10,987 nt of DNA from an uncultured Burkholderiales bacterium (GTDB lineage: Bacteria; Pseudomonadota; Gammaproteobacteria; Burkholderiales; Burkholderiaceae_C). Where the stretch lies: NCBI GenBank assembly GCA_903871865.1, contig CAIQIL010000664.1:1-10987 (forward strand). The letters run 5' to 3'. Below, in pieces: positions 6,504 through 10,987 of this stretch. Below the pieces are notes generated by a model that did not search any database, was not told the DNA's origin, and saw only the letters and a program-made list of their open reading frames with translations. A program made the position numbers and the translations under genes. Within the stretch, counting starts at the first letter, position 1. Each line of letters begins with the position of its first letter.

Positions 6504-7439
6504 TCAGCCCTCCATCGCCTCGCGCAGCGCGGTCTTGAGCTGCTGGCCGATCTCCGGCTTGCCCGTGAACGGGTCGGTCGGGTTGCGGCCCTGCACCACG
6601 TCTTCCAGGCGGGTCTGCACCATGCCGAGCGCCTGTGGGTGGGTGTAGATGTAGAACTGGCCTTTCTCGATGGCATCGAACACCAGCGCGGCGGTGTCTG
6701 AGGCCGTGACCTTGCCCGAGGTGACGGCCTTGGTGCTCATGGCCTGGGCGATCATCTGGCTGGCCGTGGGCTTGCCCTCGCTGCGCATCTCTTTCGGGCG
6801 GTTGCGGTGCGACATGTGGATGCCCGTGGGCACGAAGTACGGGCACAGCACCGAGGCGTGCACCTGCTCGGTCACCAGCGCCAGGTCCTGGTAGAGCGTT
6901 TCGCTCAAGGACACCACGGCGTGCTTGCTGACGTTGTAGGCGCCCATGTTGGGCGAGTTCAACAGGCCGGCCATCGAGGCGACGTTGACCATGTGGCCAC
7001 GGTAGGCCGGGTCTTTCTGGGCGGCGGCCAGCATCAGCGGCGTGAAAACGCGCAGGCCGTGGACCACGCCAAACAGGTTCACGCCCAGCACCCATTCCCA
7101 GTCGCGCTGGGTGTGCTCCCAGATCAGGCCGCCGTGGGCCACGCCCGCGTTGTTGATGACGATGTGCGGCGCGCCGAAGCGCTCCATGCACAGGTCGGCC
7201 AGGGCTTGCACGTCTTCGGCGCGGGAGACGTCACCGCGCAGCGCAGCGACCTGGGTGCCGGTCTGCTCGCCGGTGGCGCTGAGTTCGGCCACGGCTTCGT
7301 CCAGCGCGTCCTGCTGCACATCGGTCAGCACGAGGTTCAGGCCCTTCTTGGCGGCCAGGCGGGCCAGCTCCAGGCCAAAGCCGCTGCCGGCGCCGGTGAT
7401 GACGGCGGTCTGGCCGCCTTGCAAAGTGAGGTTCGACAT
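6504..7439 (-). CDS. Short-chain dehydrogenase/reductase (classical SDR), last gene of the operon
   Basis: 311 aa. Classical SDR oxidoreductase with a Rossmann fold. Seen: TGAGSGFG at 15-22 (nucleotide binding), Asp40 at the end of the second strand (LVLTD), GDVS at 69-72, NNAG at 96-99, Asn121 in VNLFG, Ser155 (VNVASMAG) and YNVSK at 168-172, so the full Asn-Ser-Tyr-Lys tetrad is present. Asp40 is the position that usually selects NAD over NADP (family knowledge). About 50 residues longer than a minimal SDR, with a C-terminal tail after residue 260 containing QFYIYTHPQ and ending REAMEG; such tails occur in SDRs acting on bulky alcohols or ketones, but no substrate can be assigned. The ATG at 7439 lacks a strong Shine-Dalgarno. 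It lies 44 bases after the CurA-like gene and ends at the convergent terminator. Confidence 0.92.
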   Translation of the reverse strand: MSNLTLQGGQTAVITGAGSGFGLELARLAAKKGLNLVLTDVQQDALDEAVAELSATGEQTGTQVAALRGDVSRAEDVQALADLCMERFGAPHIVINNAGVAHGGLIWEHTQRDWEWVLGVNLFGVVHGLRVFTPLMLAAAQKDPAYRGHMVNVASMAGLLNSPNMGAYNVSKHAVVSLSETLYQDLALVTEQVHASVLCPYFVPTGIHMSHRNRPKEMRSEGKPTASQMIAQAMSTKAVTSGKVTASDTAALVFDAIEKGQFYIYTHPQALGMVQTRLEDVVQGRNPTDPFTGKPEIGQQLKTALREAMEG

Positions 7440-7483
7440 GGTGGGTGTCTTGTGATGTGTGGTTGGATGCTTGTGTGCGTGGC

Positions 7484-8512
7484 TCAGACCAGCTTGACCA
7501 GCTGCTTGCCGAAATTCTTGCCCTTGAGCAGGCCCAGGAAGGCCTCCGGCGCGCTGGCGATGCCTTCAGCCACCGACTCGCGGAACTTCATGCGGCCAGA
7601 AGCCACCATGCCGCCCAGCTCCTGCATGGCCTCGGGCCAGACCTCGGGGTGCTCGCTGACGATGAAGCCCTGCAGCTTCAGGCGGCTGATGAGGATGAGC
7701 GAGGGGTTGGCCATGGGGATGGGCTGGCCGCTGTAGCCAGCGATCATCCCGCAGAAGGCGATGCGACCGAAGGCGTTCATGCGCAGCATCACGGCGTCCA
7801 GGCCCACACCGCCGACGTTCTCGAAGCAGCCATCGATGCCATTCGGTGCCGCCTCCTTGAGCGCAGCCGAGAAGCTGCGCAAATCGGTCAGGGCCTTGTG
7901 GTCGAGGCAGGCGTCGAAGCCCAGCTCCTCGGTGACGTAGCGGCACTTCTCCGGGCCACCGGCAATGCCCACCACGCGGCAGCCGCGGGCCTTGGCCAGC
8001 TGGCCGACCACGCTGCCCACCGCACCACTGGCCGCGCTGACCACGACCGTCTCACCGGCCTTGGGCGCGATGATCTTGACCAGGCCGTACCAGCCCGTCA
8101 CGCCGGGCATGCCGACCGCGCCCAGGTAGGCCGACAGCGGGATCTGGCGGGTGTCCACCTTGGTGATGGCGCCACGCTGGCTGGCGTCGATGAGGCTGTA
8201 CTCCTGCCAGCCGCCCATGCAGACGACGGCATCGCCCACGTCTAAACGCGGGTGCTTGCTGGCCACCACCTCGCCGACCGTGCCACCGATCATCACGGCG
8301 TCCAGGGGCTGGGGCTCGGCGTAGCTCTTGCTGTCGCTCATGCGGCCGCGCATGTAGGGGTCGAGCGAGAGGTAGTGGTGGCGCACCAGCACCTGGCCCT
8401 CCGCCAATTGCTCGGCCGTGGGCACGGGCGCTTCGACCAGTTTGAAGTTCTCAGGCGTGGGCTCGGCGGCGGGGCGCGAAGCCAGCAGGATCTGGTGGTT
8501 GACGAGGCTCAT
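7484..8512 (-). CDS. NADP-dependent zinc-free medium-chain reductase, CurA/PTGR type
   Basis: 342 aa, matching the 340-345 of E. coli CurA (YncB) and of prostaglandin/leukotriene reductases. These enzymes reduce the double bond of alpha,beta-unsaturated ketones or aldehydes with NADPH. Seen: LDPYMRGRMSD (50-60), a family signature; GGTVGEVVASKHP (77-89); MPGVTGWYGL (135-144); the nucleotide loop SAASGAVGSVVGQLAK (159-174); GGPEKCRYV (185-193), with Lys189 at the position expected to contact the NADP phosphate; and CFENVGG (229-235). No zinc-binding cysteine cluster is present. The start at 8512 has Shine-Dalgarno AGGAG six bases upstream; a longer frame to 8671 runs into the thioesterase gene and is rejected. 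It is preceded by a 70-base gap, the widest in the operon. A role removing or using an enone intermediate is inferred. Confidence 0.93.
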   Translation of the reverse strand: MSLVNHQILLASRPAAEPTPENFKLVEAPVPTAEQLAEGQVLVRHHYLSLDPYMRGRMSDSKSYAEPQPLDAVMIGGTVGEVVASKHPRLDVGDAVVCMGGWQEYSLIDASQRGAITKVDTRQIPLSAYLGAVGMPGVTGWYGLVKIIAPKAGETVVVSAASGAVGSVVGQLAKARGCRVVGIAGGPEKCRYVTEELGFDACLDHKALTDLRSFSAALKEAAPNGIDGCFENVGGVGLDAVMLRMNAFGRIAFCGMIAGYSGQPIPMANPSLILISRLKLQGFIVSEHPEVWPEAMQELGGMVASGRMKFRESVAEGIASAPEAFLGLLKGKNFGKQLVKLV

Positions 8513-8582
8513 GGGTCGCTCCTGGGGAATCCGGTGAAGGGATGGAAGGGCGTGGGTGGCGCGAACGTGGTTCAGAGGTGGT

Positions 8583-9035
8583 TCAGTCCGAGCCGGCGTG
8601 GCGCGCCAGTGGCTTGACCTCGCGGTCACCGACCGGCAAGGCGCGCAGGAACTTGAAGGTGCCCGTGGCATGGGCGCACAGGCGGTCGTGGGTGTCGAGC
8701 ACCCGGGCCTCGGTGAAGGCCATGGAGGCGGTGGTGTGCAGCACCGTGCCGACCACGCGGATGCGGCCCTGCGCCGGGCGCATGAAGCTGGTTTTCATCT
8801 CGATGGTCACCAGGCCCGGACCGCCGTCCGGCTGGTCCAGGTTCTGGCTGCGCGCGGCATGGGCCATGGCCACGTCCATCAGCGTCATCTGCAGGCCACC
8901 GTGGGCCACGCTGAAGGAATTGGTGTGGCGCTCTTCGACGTCGAGCGTGATCTCGGCCTCGCCATCGGCAAAGCGCTGCAACTCGCAGCCCAGGCCGACG
9001 AGGAAGGGGATGTGGACGGGAAAGGGGATGGCCAT
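8583..9035 (-). CDS. PaaI-family hotdog acyl-CoA thioesterase
   Basis: 150 aa, normal for single-hotdog thioesterases. Family role: hydrolysis of acyl- or aryl-CoA thioesters, often to free trapped CoA in catabolic pathways. Seen: RHTNSFSVAHGGLQMTLMDVAMAHA (about 36-60, shown in pieces: RHTNSFSVAHGG then LQMTLMDVAM), holding Asn39, the HGG of the hotdog helix (45-47) and Asp54, the residues that mark PaaI-type active sites; then VTIEMKTSFMRPAQG (about 76-90) and ATGTFKFL (123-130), typical strands. The ATG at 9035 is the only sensible start; a weak purine stretch precedes it. It lies 22 bases after the FabG-like SDR, so very probably the same mRNA. Substrate not predictable. Confidence 0.9.
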   Translation of the reverse strand: MAIPFPVHIPFLVGLGCELQRFADGEAEITLDVEERHTNSFSVAHGGLQMTLMDVAMAHAARSQNLDQPDGGPGLVTIEMKTSFMRPAQGRIRVVGTVLHTTASMAFTEARVLDTHDRLCAHATGTFKFLRALPVGDREVKPLARHAGSD

Positions 9036-9057
9036 GGGTTGTCCGTTCGGCGCCGCC

Positions 9058-9855
9058 TCAGCCGCCGATCAAGGCGCTGACGCCACCGTCCACCGCCAGG
9101 ACCTGCCCGGTGATGTGCTTGCCCGCCTCGGAGGCGAACAGCAGGGTCACGCCCTTGAGGTCCTCGTCGTCGCCCAGGCGCTGCAGCGGCGCGCCCGCGG
9201 CCAGGCGCTCTTCGCCCACCGCGGCCAGGGTGCCGGCCGTCATCTTGCTGGGGAAGAAGCCCGGCGCGATGGCGTTGACGCGGATGCCCAGGTGCCCCCA
9301 CTCGCAGGCCAGGGCCCGCGTGAAGTTCACCACCGCGCCCTTGCTGGTGTTGTAGGCGATCGTCTGCATGAAGGGGTGGTTGCCGCCCAGGCCCGCGATG
9401 GAAGCCAGGTTGATGATGCGGCCCTGCTTGCGCGGGATCATGCTGGCCTTGGCAATGGCTTGCGACAGCAGGAAGTAGCCGCGCACGTTGAGGTTCATGA
9501 CCTTGTCCCAGGCCTCCAGCGGGTGGTCCTGCGCGGGGGCGCCCCAGGTGGCGCCGGCGTTGTTGACGAGGATGTCCACGTCGCCCACGCGCTCCAGGGT
9601 TTCATCGGCCAGGCGCTGGATGTCGGCGGGGTTGCCCGCGTCGGCGGCGATCCAGCGCGCGTCGATGCCAGCGTCTTGCAGGGCCATCACGGCCTGCTCC
9701 AGGTCAGCGGCTTTGCGCGAGCTGATGACGACCTTGGCGCCGGCCTCGCCCAACGCGTGGGCCATCTGCAGGCCCAGGCCGCGCGAGCCCCCGGTGATGA
9801 GGGCGGTCTTGCCCGTGAGGTCGAAGAGTTGTTGGACGATGCGGGGGGCGCTCAT
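9058..9855 (-). CDS. Short-chain dehydrogenase/reductase, FabG-like
   Basis: 265 aa. Classical SDR close in pattern to 3-oxoacyl-ACP/CoA reductases and gluconate 5-dehydrogenase-like enzymes. Seen: TGGSRGLG at 21-28, SSRK at 45-48 with Arg25 and Arg47 favouring NADP(H), NNAG at 98-101, Asn121/Asn123 region NLNVRGYF, Ser152 (NLASIAG), YNTSKGAV (168-175) with catalytic Tyr168 and Lys172, and the C-terminal ITGQVLAVDGG (248-258). Length and end are typical of the FabG branch. The start at 9855 has AAGGGA eight bases upstream; an open frame continuing to 10125 would read through the Dabb gene and is rejected. Gaps are 22 bases to the Dabb gene and 22 to the thioesterase. A hydroxyacyl/ketoacyl-CoA step is inferred from context, not shown. 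Confidence 0.93.
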   Translation of the reverse strand: MSAPRIVQQLFDLTGKTALITGGSRGLGLQMAHALGEAGAKVVISSRKAADLEQAVMALQDAGIDARWIAADAGNPADIQRLADETLERVGDVDILVNNAGATWGAPAQDHPLEAWDKVMNLNVRGYFLLSQAIAKASMIPRKQGRIINLASIAGLGGNHPFMQTIAYNTSKGAVVNFTRALACEWGHLGIRVNAIAPGFFPSKMTAGTLAAVGEERLAAGAPLQRLGDDEDLKGVTLLFASEAGKHITGQVLAVDGGVSALIGG

Positions 9856-9877
9856 GTCGGTGTTCCCTTCGGCCGCG

Positions 9878-10159
9878 TCAAACGAAGTAGTCCAGCACCT
9901 GACGGCCCGCGGCCATCTCGCGGATCTGCGCGACAACGCCCTGGTGGTGCGGGTGCGGCTGGTAAGCGGCGAGCGCGGCGGCGTCGGCGAAGGTGGAGAC
10001 CAGCACCACGTCGGCGGTGGCTTCCAGGCCTTCGGTCTTGATGCCCACGTCGAACTCGTGCATGCCGGGCACCAGGCCCTTGCAGGAGTCGAGCAAGGCC
10101 TTGACCTGGGGGGCGTCTTCGGCACGCTTGAGCTGGAACATCACGATGTGTCGGATCAT
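9878..10159 (-). CDS. Dabb-domain (stress-responsive alpha/beta barrel) protein
   Basis: 93 aa from MIRHIVMFQLK. Small dimeric ferredoxin-like fold proteins of this family begin with (M)IRHIVxFxLK and contain a VPGMxxFxVG strand and an H-x-x-H segment near the end. Here these read LVPGMHEFDVG (29-39) and HPHHQGVVAQIREM (about 69-82), and the protein ends QVLDYF. Some members are cyclases or monooxygenase-like enzymes (olivetolic acid cyclase in plants); most bacterial ones have no known reaction. An ATG two codons upstream (10165) is an equally possible start; AAAG lies six bases before the chosen one. The gene sits between acyl-CoA dehydrogenase (14 bases) and FabG-like SDR (22 bases). Role in the pathway unknown; it could be an enzyme or a ligand-binding helper. 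Confidence 0.85.
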   Translation of the reverse strand: MIRHIVMFQLKRAEDAPQVKALLDSCKGLVPGMHEFDVGIKTEGLEATADVVLVSTFADAAALAAYQPHPHHQGVVAQIREMAAGRQVLDYFV

Positions 10160-10173
10160 TTTCATCTTTCGGT

Positions 10174-10987
10174 TCAAAACCAGTCGGCCTGGGCTTGCGC
10201 GCAGGTCAGGTCGCGGCGCGAGACCACGCCCAGCCAGGCGTCGATCTTGGGCAGCTCGTAAGAGAAGAAGTAATCGGCGGTGGCCAGCTTGCCTTGCAGG
10301 AAGCCGGCGCCCAGCGGGGACTGGTCCCACTCGCCTGCGGCCTGCGCCACCTTGGCCGCCAGGGCCAGCTCCAGCCAGACCCAGGCCAGCACGGTGTGGC
10401 CAAAGGCCTGCAGGAAGGGCGTGGCGTTGGCCAGGGCCTCTTCCGGCACGCCGGTGGACCAGGCCGCCTTGGTCGTGGCGCCCACCTTCTGCAGGGCTTG
10501 GGCCAGGGCATTGGCGTGGCCAGCCAGGCCATCGACGTGGCCTGCCTTCTGAATGGTTTCGCTGATGCGCTCGGCCAGCACGCCCAAGGCCTTGCCGCCG
10601 TTCATCACCACCTTGCGGCCCAGCAGGTCCAGGCCCTGGATGCCGTGGGTGCCCTCGTGGATCATGTTGAGGCGGTTGTCGCGCCAGTACTGCTCGACGG
10701 GGTAGTCGCGCGTGTAGCCATAGCCACCCAGCACCTGAATGGCGAGTGAATTGGCTTCCAAACACCACTCGCTGGGCCAGCTCTTGGCAATGGGTGTCAG
10801 TACTTCCAGCAGCAAACGCGCTTCGTTGGCGGCTGTGGCCTCGCCCGTGCGTTGCTCGTCCACCAAGCGCGCGCAATAAAGGGCTAGGGCCAAGGCCCCT
10901 TCGCCATAGGCTTTTTGCGCCAACAACATGCGTTTCACGTCGGCGTGTTCAATGATGCGAACTTGCGGCGATGCTGGGTTTTTGCCC
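10174..10987 (-). CDS. Acyl-CoA dehydrogenase (large bacterial type), 5' end beyond window
   Basis: C-terminal 271 residues; the frame is open to the right edge, so the N-terminus (about 320 residues in this family) is missing. FAD enzyme that introduces a trans-2 double bond in acyl-CoA. Seen, numbered from the codon at 10938: EANSLAIQVLGGYGYTRDYP (61-80), the flavin/substrate region; VEQYWRDNRLNMIHEGTHGI (81-100), where Glu95 in HEGT is the expected catalytic base; and QGLDLLGRKV (101-110). The remaining about 145 residues form the additional helical C-terminal domain of the large ACADs (DmdC-like and 'acyl-CoA dehydrogenase C-terminal domain' proteins of about 590-600 aa), ending QADWF. 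The common HEGTNGIQ reads HEGTHGIQ here. First gene seen of the operon; the promoter lies outside. Chain-length or substrate specificity cannot be inferred; a methylmercaptopropionyl-CoA role is possible in this family but unsupported. Confidence 0.92.
   Translation of the reverse strand, partial: GKNPASPQVRIIEHADVKRMLLAQKAYGEGALALALYCARLVDEQRTGEATAANEARLLLEVLTPIAKSWPSEWCLEANSLAIQVLGGYGYTRDYPVEQYWRDNRLNMIHEGTHGIQGLDLLGRKVVMNGGKALGVLAERISETIQKAGHVDGLAGHANALAQALQKVGATTKAAWSTGVPEEALANATPFLQAFGHTVLAWVWLELALAAKVAQAAGEWDQSPLGAGFLQGKLATADYFFSYELPKIDAWLGVVSRRDLTCAQAQADWF

Noticed and set aside
9856..10125. N-terminal extension of the FabG-like SDR
   Set aside because: It would run through the Dabb gene in another frame. 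The ATG at 9855 has a good ribosome binding site and gives a normal SDR N-terminus.
1..10987. CRISPR arrays, transposases, integrases, phage or toxin-antitoxin genes
   Set aside because: No direct-repeat arrays, terminal inverted repeats or matching protein motifs were seen on either strand.

Overview
The window is uniformly GC-rich (about 70% by eye, little change at gene borders). It carries a chromosomal housekeeping block next to a catabolic gene run. The combination of hrcA divergent from nadK, recN just after nadK, Tat-exported molybdenum hydroxylases and many acyl-CoA/SDR enzymes suggests a beta-proteobacterium of the order Burkholderiales (Comamonadaceae-like). That placement is an inference from gene order and composition, not from a marker gene.

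Layout. (1) Positions 1-1405, minus strand: N-terminal two thirds of a Tat-exported, IorB-like molybdopterin hydroxylase large subunit, cut by the left window edge. (2) 1574-1650, minus: a tRNA with anticodon CAU whose body resembles tRNA-Ile2 more than elongator tRNA-Met. (3) 1708-2727, minus: hrcA, the heat-shock repressor. (4) A 91-base divergent promoter region, then a tight plus-strand operon nadK-recN-rapZ (2819-6458). nadK and recN are 5 bases apart; recN and rapZ overlap by ATGA. (5) A hairpin at 6461-6484 that can end transcription from both sides. (6) 6504-10987, minus: six closely spaced genes transcribed from the right edge inward, in the order acyl-CoA dehydrogenase (cut), Dabb-domain protein, SDR (FabG-like), PaaI-type thioesterase, CurA/PTGR-type NADPH reductase, SDR.

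How they fit together. The plus operon joins NADP synthesis (NadK), double-strand-break repair (RecN) and the RNA/signalling adaptor RapZ. The minus-strand run looks like an accessory acyl-CoA or alpha,beta-unsaturated carbonyl degradation module: FAD-dependent desaturation, NAD(P)-linked alcohol/ketone steps, double-bond reduction and CoA release. Its substrate cannot be read from the sequence, and the operon starts outside the window. No insertion sequences, phage genes, CRISPR arrays or integrases were seen.

The points most worth a second look are: an unusual proline/arginine-rich insert of about 33 residues in RapZ; possible leaderless divergent starts of hrcA and nadK around a perfect 13-base palindrome; an eight-base G tract in the 5' coding region of the molybdenum hydroxylase; and the catabolic operon of unknown substrate. 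I did not find a clearly new defence or mobile system.
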